Source of the DNA: Chromera velia
Lineage: Eukaryota; Sar; Chromeraceae
Reading direction: 5' to 3'
Length of the DNA: 15,000 bases
Assembly (NCBI GenBank): GCA_018398765.1
Contig: JAHBMJ010001940.1
Coordinates: 2,501-17,500, forward strand
This document shows, one piece after another, positions 7,495 to 15,000 of this stretch. The position numbers were made by a program, and so were the translations under genes. The notes under the pieces were generated by a model, which had not been told where the DNA came from, ran no database searches, and saw only the letters and a list, made by a program, of their open reading frames with translations. Within the stretch, counting starts at the first letter, position 1; every line of letters begins with the position of its first letter.

Positions 7495-8311
7495 TATAAA
7501 AGGAAAGTGTGGCGAGCAAAAAATGATGATTCAGAAAAGGTAAAGGACGAGAAAGGAGGCATGACTTACACGCCGAGACAAATGGAGAGAAGGGTGATTG
7601 ATCCATCGAGGGGGACTGAGGAAGATTCGAGGAAGTACAGGGAGAAAGCGGAGGATAACAGAAAAAGGAAGAGTGAGGGAAGAACAAGGCCTCTTAGAGA
7701 TGCACCTCCCCTTCATTTCACCCACAACGACTCCACACCACCGACCTATCGGAACGGTAGACACTCCCATTTAAAGATCGCAAGGTCCCCCACGCCTTTT
7801 GACGATTGGCTCCTTTCAGAGACGGCCTCGCCCGGAGAAGGCCGAAGCAGTCAAGGGGAGTGAAAACAAGACCTGCGGAGACACGCAAGAAGGACAAAAA
7901 CATGGACATCAACAGCTATAAAAAGAGCTCACGTTTGACTCTCTCAGACCGTTGCGTCTTCATTTTGACGGGCCCAATTAGAGGACGCTTAGACACACAG
8001 GAGAACCTGGAGGCTGTACATAAGTCAAATAGAAAGGGTAAAGGGAGACGGAAACGCTTGAGAGCACACATATGAGGTACAGATTATTAAGCACATAAAA
8101 AGGGAACGAATTATATGCGTATAAAAAGCGGAGAGTGGAAGCACATACAAGTGAGACACAGTCATTCGCGTGCACAGACAGACAGAGAGACACAACCACA
8201 CATACAAACACCGACAAACACATACGTGTTGGTGAGAACACATACTGAGCAACCAGTTACCGAGCGCACACATGGAAAAGAAAGAGCGGCGAGAGAGTCA
8301 TTGTATAAAAG
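7495..8311 (+). promoter_or_regulatory. Cluster of five TATAAAA-like boxes
   Basis: TATAAAAG or close forms occur at 7495-7502, 7917-7925, 8095-8102, 8120-8128 and 8304-8311. The match is to a generic TATA-like word. There is no associated gene, so promoter function is only a possibility, and chance in an A-rich strand is a serious alternative. Confidence 0.15.
8165..8250. repeat. CA/ACA-rich low-complexity stretch
   Basis: The plus strand is made largely of CACA, GACAGA and ACACATA words. It translates on the minus strand to Val/Cys-rich sequence. It is a degenerate microsatellite-like segment. Confidence 0.5.
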
Positions 8312-9563
8312 ATGATATGTAAAAAGTGTTCCAATATGAAAAGAGCTGACTAAGTGGTCCCACGCATCTGAAGCTGCCGAGCGCTGGAGACGCGCGAGAT
8401 AAAGACAGAGACAAGTCAAAAGCAACTTAAGAGGAAAGAAAGCCTGACCAACCAACGAATCATTTCTGAGACGGCAGTAGACAAACGGACGGGCCTCCAG
8501 AGCGGAAGCATCCGTCGGGGTATCGTAGCTAGAAGGCCCCGCACCGTGTGGGGAGAGGCGTTCTCCTCTCTCCCTGCCAATCCGCCTGCGGGTGAGGAGC
8601 GGCTGCCCCAGAGCCCTGAGCGACCATAGCCCCTGAAGAAAAAAAACAAAGGCCCATGCATATAAATGAGAGACAGAGAAAGTAGAAGACAGCAAAAGAA
8701 AAGAATTGTGGCCAACAAAGGTCAAAAACTCTCTGAGAGTCAGAAAGGACAGCTCCGCGCTATACCCGCGCGACATGTACAATTTTGAAGACAAACCAAC
8801 AAGATCTAACGAAAGCGATGCTCCTGAACCAGGTTCAACGCAAGCAAAAGGGCCTGCAGGTGATATGTGATGATATAAACAAAAGCTACAGGGGGCAAAA
8901 ATTTTATTAGGGAGACATGCGTTGCAAAGCCAGTTTGGTGAGTACATTCGGGGAGCACAGTCAAGCTGTGATGTCCATACCCTGCTTACTTGGGCGGGAG
9001 AAGCGCCTCTGTGGACGAAGCACACGCTGTCTAGCCGACCTGGCCATGGCCAATCCGGATATGAATGATAAAGACAAGAGACGGTTGAATGAATACTGCA
9101 TTATACAACAAATACAGACAGTCATTTCTTCAGTGCCCGCAGACGCACGCCTGCTTGCACACTGCATCAATAGCCTTGTCTGACTACAAAGGGTTTGGCC
9201 ACCCAATGCGGCTTGCAAAGCGATGCGGGAAGAGCCATCCAATCACATGTATGAAGATAATGTACAATGTGCATGTGGATATTTGTATCTATCTCTTCTT
9301 TGGTCCTTTTGGAAGCAAACAAGGATATTGAAAAGAACAGAAGAGCTGCAGTAGAAGAAAAGGACAGTCAATAAAGGGACTCACACTAACTATATTGCAC
9401 AGATGGCTTCGAGTGCAAACCGACATATGCTTCAACAGAAAGCAGGAAGAGCATATGCATATGCAAAATGCACCAGAAGCATCGACAAGCACACAGGAGA
9501 AGAACAAAGAAAGTGACCACAGAAGCTGGTCTGACGGTGTAAGTTTCTTCTCCCTTGAAAGAT

Positions 9564-9573
9564 GGGGGGGGGG
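9564..9573 (+). repeat. G10 homopolymer
   Basis: Ten consecutive guanines lie inside an otherwise mixed stretch. Confidence 0.9.
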
Positions 9574-9724
9574 ACTGGAGTGTTTAGATCCCTGTGTGTC
9601 CCCAGTTCTTGTAGCAATTAAGCTTCTTGCAGATATTCTTTACTTATGGGCACTGTCTCAAAAGATAAACCGAGAACACAACTAGATCAAGAAGAGCCGC
9701 ATACACGCACTGACCAAACTGATC

Positions 9725-9880
9725 GAGATCCGTGACGATCTCTATCCTGCAAGGACGACCAAGAGCAGCATTGCAGGGTTACCTGCTACACCACTCAGGG
9801 AGGACTAGATCCCCTGAAGGGGAAAATACAGAGGGGAGAAGTCGAACCAACCAAAGGACCGACTAGCCCTCTGAAAGAGG
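9725..9880. other. Cluster of three short perfect hairpins
   Basis: GAGATC (9725-9730) pairs with GATCTC (9737-9742). CCCC (9811-9814) pairs with GGGG (9819-9822) across TGAA. CCTCT (9868-9872) pairs with AGAGG (9876-9880) across GAA. The last two are both preceded by GACTAG (9803-9808 and 9861-9866) and share CTGAA at the stem-loop junction, so they look like two diverged copies of one small unit about 58 bp apart. Confidence 0.4.
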
Positions 9881-11676
9881 AGATGCGAAAGAGAGAAGAG
9901 CTTGTTCACATAAGTGGGGGGAACAGAAAAACATGACGGGTGAAAGACAGCAGATAAGAAGGGTAACACAGATGCGACCAGAGAGACAGAAAACAAAGTA
10001 TCGTCACCGACTGACTGACCTTTACTCCACAGACCGCCCGAAAGGAAACCCCAAAGTGCAATCAACAACACCCGCAGTAGAAGCCAAAGCACGAGAAACC
10101 AGGATATCTGTAAACACTCGGAGGGAGAAGGAGAGACAGAAGCAGAAAAGAGATGAAAGAAAGACCTGAGCGTCGCGAGAAGAAGACTGCCATCAGTCAG
10201 GAATGCCTGACCTCCCAGAAATGACTTACCTTGACTCCTCTTCCCCTTCCTAAACTAGCCTACCCACATAGCTAGACACAAGGAAGCCGAAAGAGAAGAA
10301 AAACTCATGCAAAGATGGTCAGCAAGACACCAAAGGTGAGATGACAACTCCCAACCGACTGAGAAGAAAAGTGAAGTGAGAATATAGTGGAAACGGTCAT
10401 TGATAAATGACTCGCTTTTCCCCAAACGACACTAGAAACGCAAGGAGAAACGAACTCTCCGTATGTGCCCACTGTCGAAAAAGGAAGACAAAACGAACCA
10501 GGGCGATCAAAAACCCCTAACAGTTCGTCTGTTCAAAGAGGAGAAACGAGAGGGATGAGCGACCGAAAGGGACAGGGATACGAATGAATGACTGACCTGC
10601 AACGAGATGCTAAGAGCCCAACTCTAGGAAGAACACCACATACCGGGGAGTGAATACCGGAAGGCACCCAGCAAGCACCGACATACTCTGGTAGGAGAAA
10701 GAAACCAGAGGGATGAGAGAAAGTTTTTGTAAGTGTAGAAGAGCAGGTTCACTAATAAGGCTAAGGCAGCAGAAAGTCCCAACAACACTCAAGCTTCTGT
10801 ACAACCAGCTGCAGGAGATCGCAGACAAGACCGACATCAACTCAAACAGAACGTCATCATTGAGACCTTCTACTTTGAATCGAACCACTTTGCATGAAAA
10901 GAATCAGAATAACACCAAGATGGATTTATGGACGATTGGGATCAGACACTCAAGTCGCTTGAAGAAAGGGAAAGACGGTCAAAGGGATACTGACCGATCA
11001 CTCGCTGTAAAGTCCTTTCAGTTCCGACGAGATGTACGGGTTGAACGAGGAATTCCATTCGTCAAAGAGATCGGGAGACCTGTAAACCCAATGACATAGT
11101 ATTACGGCAATGCAGGATCACTGAAAGAAAGATAAAGGAGCAGAAGCATCCATCGCAGAGGCACGAAAATCTCTTTAACTCTCTGTAGAGAGAGGGTAAA
11201 CCAGGGCAGAACAGACCTTTGATAAATGGCGTTTCGCTGTCTCCCAGAATCTTCGGACGTTCTCTGGCGGGAATGAGTCTGCAGGCATCATTGAAACGAA
11301 GGAGATGAAAGGGTGTGATATTTAAAAAGGAGTGAAGCAGAAGACGGAATGATTTGGGCTTCGAGAAGAAGAAAGAAATGCGACAAACAGGAGATGGGGA
11401 ATCTTTGAATCTTGGAATTTGTTTGTGTAAGAACAGCGCCGGACACACCATATTGCTGGATCAAGTTTTTTCCCAGCATCGTTCTCTATCTACAAAAACT
11501 GACCATTTGTTTCAAGAAGGCGTGCCAGGAAAAGTGGTTGAACAAATGCATTTCAGAAGAAAAAAGTAGGGAAGATGTGTTATAAAGACTTTCTGCTGCA
11601 TGCCAATGAAGAATGCAGCCCCAGAAGAAGTGTGATTAGACGGCCGTGGAATGCCATCTTGAGCAGGGGGGACGTA
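9881..11676. other. Remainder of purine-rich domain, no recognised gene
   Basis: A/G-biased unique sequence. The longest ATG-started plus frame (10713-11099, 128 codons) is basic, Arg/Lys-rich and matches no family I recognise. A 129-codon minus frame (11062-11451) is Phe/Leu/Ser-rich as expected from composition. A CTCTC...GAGAG hairpin lies at 11179-11192. The bias fades after about 11450. Confidence 0.45.
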
Positions 11677-12255
11677 TTATGTAGTACTTTGCACGCAGTA
11701 GAAGGCTCTTGAATTTGGGGACGTTTGGACATAAAACAAGGAAGAACACAAAGGAGACCGGAGTTTGGAGACGGAGCAAAAGATGTGAAAGGTCCAGGCA
11801 TGCCACCAGAATTGGTGCGTCGCGGCCTTGTTACGCTCGCGTGGCCTGCCCGTGCGCGTCCGCCGCGAGGAGGGTCACGCCGCCTCGCGTGCGACCATAT
11901 TCTCATATACACATATTAAAACTGATTTCAACCATATTCTCACTGAAATTGAATTCAACTTCGACCGATTTCGACCGTGCAAGCCGCCACTGATTTTGAA
12001 TGCGGCCTGCCGCATGCAGCCGTATGGCGAGCCGCAAATATCGGGAAATGCCGACTCAGATTTGAGAAATTCAAAATTTTGGAATTCGCGTGCCACGAGA
12101 TTGAAACTTAACCCGCCAACTCGGAGCTTGGATTGACAGAATTGCATCGCACCAAACTTCAACTTCAGACTTTTTCGACACAGATTGCCTTTTCAAGACT
12201 CAGCTGACAATGAAGTTTCTGTTGTACTCTCTAGCGCCAGAGTATGACAGAACAT
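11677..12255. repeat. Repeat C, copy 2 (579 bp, CpG-depleted copy)
   Basis: This matches 3434-4012 over its full length without indels, with 19 differences, all transitions. In 18 of 19 this copy has T or A where copy 1 has C or G, and 12 of the 19 fall at CpG positions. This pattern suggests deamination of methylated cytosine after duplication. It is not preceded by repeat B, so B and C are separable modules. The terminal inverted repeat of copy 1 is damaged here (AGAGTAT instead of AGAGTAC). Confidence 0.9.
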
Positions 12256-13380
12256 CTTACAGTTAGTTAGCGGACCTTTCGGTTGCACAGAGGCAGACAG
12301 TGTGGTGAGATCTCTTAAGATGAAAGAATAAAGATTGTCAAAGGCAAGTAGGCTTGCCACGTGAAGCACCCGGCTATGTAAAGTGTGGTGGCAGCCAGAG
12401 GTTTGACAGCTTAGGACAGATTAAAAATTTTTCAGCTCCGATATGTTGTTTCATTTTATCTTGAATATTGTGGAGTTCTCAAGGAAGATGAGGAGCTGAA
12501 GACTTTCCAGGCGTGTTTTTGTTTTCTGCCGCTTGCAATGAGAGAGCAAGAGTTGAAAAATATACCAGGGTAGAAGGAGAAGGAGCCGGAGTTGAAATGA
12601 GAGAGAAGTGAGGGAGAAGATCAAGGAGACGGATATTGACCTCTGGTGACGTCATCGATCAGAGCAACTGTTACCCACAGAGAAAGTCACCGTGCTCTAA
12701 GGAGGATAGGAGCTTCCATTTAAAGAGAACAGAGGTGTTTTCCCCTTGTGAACAGAGAGAATAATGCATACATTGAGAGGGGGAGACTTGACTGAGGAAG
12801 GATCTCTACTCTCAGTCTGATTACTGGAGTGAAGAAGCTCTGGAACTCGAGTGCCGCGTGCTAATCATACATAATAGTGCCATGAGGGCACCGCGGCTGT
12901 GTCATTCGACGGTGGAGCAGTTGTGAAGGGCTTCTAAGTTGGAAAAAGACCTTAGACACTGCAGACTTTTGTTTGCAGTGGGGGTTGGAGATGGAGGAAG
13001 AGAGGGAGACTGATCAGAGTGTGCTTGAGGGAAGTGAGAGTGAGTGTGGTGTAGAGGTTTGTTTGTGAATGAATGTTTCTGTCTCTTTGCATCTCTCTAA
13101 CTGTTTTCTTTCTCTGTTTATGAAAGATGAATGAGGAGGGGAGATAGTTGGGAAGAAAAGAAAGTGAAAGAGCAATAAAAGAAAGAAGAGAGAGACAGAT
13201 ATTAAGAGGGTGAAGGTATTGAATACTTATGAGAGGTTGTTTGCTTCCTTGACTTCTGTTGTCTAAGCTTTCCCTCTGTTTATCTGGGTATGGGAAAATA
13301 TTGAAAGTAAAAGAAAGAGGGAAAGGGATTGAAAGGGAAATCAAAAAAGGAAGCACATAGAATCAAACACTCTGCAAAGC
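12256..13380. other. Unique DNA, partly purine-rich, no recognised gene
   Basis: Mixed sequence follows repeat C; the plus strand becomes purine-rich again from about 12540, with GAGAGA and AGGAG words. An 8-bp palindrome TGACGTCA lies at 12647-12654. The 134-codon minus frame at 12952-13356 is Leu/Ser/Pro/Phe-rich and low in complexity, as expected from a pyrimidine-rich strand, so it is not called as a gene. Confidence 0.45.
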
Positions 13381-13421
13381 AAAGAAGAGAAAAGAAAAAA
13401 AAGAAAGAAAAGAAAGAAGGA
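13381..13421 (+). repeat. Homopurine AAAG/AGAA tract
   Basis: Forty-one uninterrupted purines, mostly AAAGA words with a run of eight adenines. This is the longest unbroken purine tract noted in the window. Confidence 0.8.
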
Positions 13422-13528
13422 TGAGAGATTGACACCTTAGATCTCCAATGTTCTGCTGTTTTTGAGAGTGGCGTGCACTGCGTTTGACTTCGGTCGGACT
13501 GTTCAAGATGTTGTGCAGTTCTCTGGCC

Positions 13529-13549
13529 CCGCAGCTGACCAGGCTGCGG
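13529..13549. other. Perfect 7-bp GC-rich stem-loop
   Basis: CCGCAGC (13529-13535) pairs with GCTGCGG (13543-13549) across the 7-nt loop TGACCAG. It sits in a locally GC-rich, non-purine-biased segment (13500-13580) that is flanked on the minus strand by a pyrimidine-rich stretch. Confidence 0.5.
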
Positions 13550-14155
13550 TGAGCTGTGCAGCATCCAAGGGCAGCAGGCAATGACCATTCACGCGGAACG
13601 TGAGAGCTCGGTCTGTTACCAGGAATGAAGGATTGTGTCGATCTGTATTGATTTGTTTAAAAAGAAAGAAGAGAGCTTCACTGAGATTTTTGCAGTCAAA
13701 GGGCACACTTTAAGTGATTTTTAGGAGTGTGTGCTTTCTACTTTCTGTCTGACTGGATGGTGTTTTGTTAGTAACCTCTGAGACGACTGTCATGCTCAGT
13801 TAGCGTGCAGTCTTCCATAGAGTTTTCAAAGCCTCGAGTCTCCTGAGACTCAGTACGTACAGTTGAGCTCCTTATACTCTACCTGCGATCGTTTCATATA
13901 AGAGAAACTAAGTGTGTGTGCGTTGCTTAAGGGGTATCCAGAGTGTATACAAGAGTGGCCGTGTTTTATCTGCTACTTATATTTATAGCTGGCTGCATTG
14001 CGCAATACCTACTCGGTCAAAAAAAGATAAAGGAAGGGAAAAGGACATCTAGTGACTCGAGTCTATCCCCTGTCTGCGCGTGTATTATGCATGGGCTGGG
14101 CACTACACGTGCTGTCATGAAGTCTTCCAGTGAATATCAGTGATTAAGTGAGTCC
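13550..14155. other. Unique spacer with a short hydrophobic open stretch
   Basis: A plus-strand frame from 13931 to 14143 contains a hydrophobic segment (VFYLLLIFIAGCIA) followed by a Lys-rich run, resembling a membrane anchor. It has no ATG before the hydrophobic part and a TAA at 13928-13930, so it would need to be an internal exon. A CAG at about 13938-13940 could be an acceptor. Nothing else is recognised. Confidence 0.25.
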
Positions 14156-14558
14156 CTCCAGTGACCCTGAATGGGAAGATTCTGGACAGAAAGAGTGAGT
14201 GCATCCAGTCAGAAATCACTGGAGTCCCCTGAAACAGTCGCATGCATAAATATCTTGCGTTTGCAATGCATTGGATGCGAAAACCACGTGAATAAATCTT
14301 TGATCTCGCTTGTGTGTGTTTGGGAAGCTTTGGATGCCTTTTGTGTACCATCTTAAAGATGCCCTCAGATGAGATCGCAGAAGTGTGAATCGATATCAAA
14401 GTGAGAGGAGACTTACACAAGGAGAGTCTCAGGCCAAAGTCATGAGTCAGAGTGTCTGATGCATTGTTGAATATATTGTTTAATGCCTTGTTTGATGCAT
14501 TGTAAATTGTTGATATTCCCACCCACCCTCCCTGTGAGCGAACATATATGAGGTGCAT
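14115..14558 (-). CDS. Weak hypothetical ORF, 147 codons
   Basis: This is a true ATG-started frame (complement of 14556-14558) outside the strongly purine-biased parts. It is mixed in composition, with no signal peptide, clear membrane segment or known motif. An Asn-rich start (NASNKALNNIFNNAS) comes from the degenerate ATTGTT/TGATGC repeats at 14457-14515. It may be a single exon of a minus-strand gene or a chance opening, and no homology is recognised. Confidence 0.15.
   Translation of the reverse strand: MHLIYVRSQGGWVGISTIYNASNKALNNIFNNASDTLTHDFGLRLSLCKSPLTLISIHTSAISSEGIFKMVHKRHPKLPKHTQARSKIYSRGFRIQCIANARYLCMRLFQGTPVISDWMHSLFLSRIFPFRVTGGTHLITDIHWKTS
14156..14224. repeat. Inverted repeat CTCCAGTGA / TCACTGGAG
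   Basis: A perfect 9-bp inverted pair lies at 14156-14164 and 14216-14224, 51 bp apart. A further direct copy TTCCAGTGA lies at 14125-14133, and a near copy CATCCAGTCA at about 14202. The word CCAGTGA is thus locally repeated. Confidence 0.5.
14457..14515. repeat. Degenerate short tandem repeat (TTGTTTGATGC-like)
   Basis: Words such as TGATGCATTGTT, ATATTGTTTAATGC and TTGTTTGATGCATTG follow one another with slight changes, giving a decayed repeat of about 12 bp. Confidence 0.4.
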
Positions 14559-14610
14559 GTTTGAATTTGAACTAAGCGTAGACGTTGGTCTGGTGGGTGG
14601 GCATGTGTGA

Positions 14611-14932
14611 GGTGATTGCCAGGAAGTCTGGGCTTGTGGGGTACTGAACTAGAATTGGCATCGCTTAGCTGAACAGCCTCGGCCTGTATGAGAACGGCAT
14701 AGCTCACGGGCGCACGCGTATAATGACTGATCGATATATGAGCATGCGCAGTGATGCAATCAGTAGATCAAACATAAGAGTGGGTCTGATTCTAAGAGTC
14801 ATCGCATGAGGTTTGATTGACAGACTTACCGACTTCTCCCTCGGAACTATGTAGACTTTGACAAGGCTTATAGTAGCGCTAGAGTACTCTCTGCCAGAAG
14901 CTATTATTACTTAAGAGCCCCGTACACCTCTT
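14611..14932. repeat. Repeat B, copy 2 (about 322 bp)
   Basis: This aligns with 3107-3431, same orientation, about 23 substitutions and one 3-bp loss. Unlike copy 1 it is followed by unrelated sequence (CTTACATTTTATG) rather than by repeat C. The 10-bp palindrome AGAGTACTCT is intact at 14881-14890, and GTACTCTCTGCCAGA at 14884-14898 is unchanged. Confidence 0.85.
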
Positions 14933-15000
14933 ACATTTTATGTTCAACATTGTCAGTGACCTTTACAATGGTTTTTAACATGCCGAATCGATGCTCATTG
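14933..15000. other. Unique flank to window end
   Basis: There is no feature here beyond ordinary AT-leaning sequence. Confidence 0.4.

Larger units (their letters stand above)
6100..11600. other. Long purine-rich (plus strand) domain without recognisable genes
   Basis: The plus strand is heavily biased to A and G through about 5.5 kb. Counted examples: 7201-7260 has 50 purines of 60, 6481-6540 has 47, 10081-10140 has 44. GAGA, GAAAG and AGAAG words recur throughout. The complementary pyrimidine-rich strand has few stop triplets, which explains its many Ser/Leu/Phe-rich open frames, including a 287-codon one at 8162-9025 that starts at GTG and lacks a recognisable domain. Such strand bias is often seen in introns and UTRs of some protists, so a minus-strand transcript is possible, but no exon set could be assembled. 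Confidence 0.6.

Noticed and set aside
8825-8850. tRNA T-arm-like GGTTCAA
   Set aside because: There is no cloverleaf around it, and no acceptor or anticodon arms could be paired.
8162-9025. 287-codon minus-strand open frame, the longest in the window
   Set aside because: It starts at GTG and lies opposite the purine-rich strand, where stop codons are rare. It is Ser/Leu/Phe/Cys-rich, includes a translated CA-rich stretch and shows no recognisable domain.
12952-13356. 134-codon minus frame, Leu/Ser/Pro-rich
   Set aside because: It is a low-complexity translation of a pyrimidine-rich strand with no motif.
291-14932. CRISPR array
   Set aside because: Repeats are long, few and not regularly spaced with unique spacers. 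The only tight array (5793-6080) is a head-to-tail 78-bp repeat without spacers.

Overview
The window looks like gene-poor, repeat-rich nuclear DNA of a eukaryote. No protein-coding gene, rRNA or tRNA can be named with confidence. There are no compact operon-like ORFs. The longest open stretches are low-complexity Ser/Leu/Phe/Pro-rich translations of pyrimidine-rich strands, and most start at GTG or TTG. A protist with long pyrimidine-biased non-coding DNA fits. GCATGC-type motifs, resembling known ApiAP2 sites, make a coccidian apicomplexan one plausible source, but this is a weak inference.

Layout. Positions 1-290 are AT-rich DNA with (TTGA)n tracts. Positions 291-2660 form a repeat-internal-repeat unit: two 676-bp direct repeats (A1 291-966, A2 1985-2660; 23 mismatches, no indels) around a 1018-bp non-coding interior. 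The unit is flanked by AT-rich DNA and by a possible 6-bp target duplication, CAATAG. It looks like a non-autonomous LTR-type element or a segmental duplication. Positions 2661-2870 are a (GATT)n AT-rich tract. A second dispersed repeat, B (3107-3431 and 14611-14932, about 93% identical), directly abuts a third, C (3434-4012 and 11677-12255, 19 mismatches in 579 bp, no indels). All 19 C differences are transitions, 12 of them at CpG. Positions 4013-4860 hold a skewed C/A-rich stretch whose minus strand carries a degenerate duplicated open frame. An imperfect 100-bp palindrome lies at 5461-5560 and a 78-bp tandem array at 5793-6080.

From about 6100 to 11600 the plus strand is strongly purine-rich. 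It holds homopurine, GA, A18 and G10 tracts, several short hairpins and five TATAAAA-like boxes, but no recognisable gene. This could be long intron/UTR DNA of a minus-strand transcript or intergenic DNA. Positions 12256-14600 are unique sequence with another purine-rich stretch, small inverted repeats and one weak minus-strand ORF.

The main content is therefore mobile or duplicated DNA of different ages: A copies that decayed symmetrically, and C copies in which one appears to be the deaminated derivative of the other. No set of genes acting together can be read from this window.
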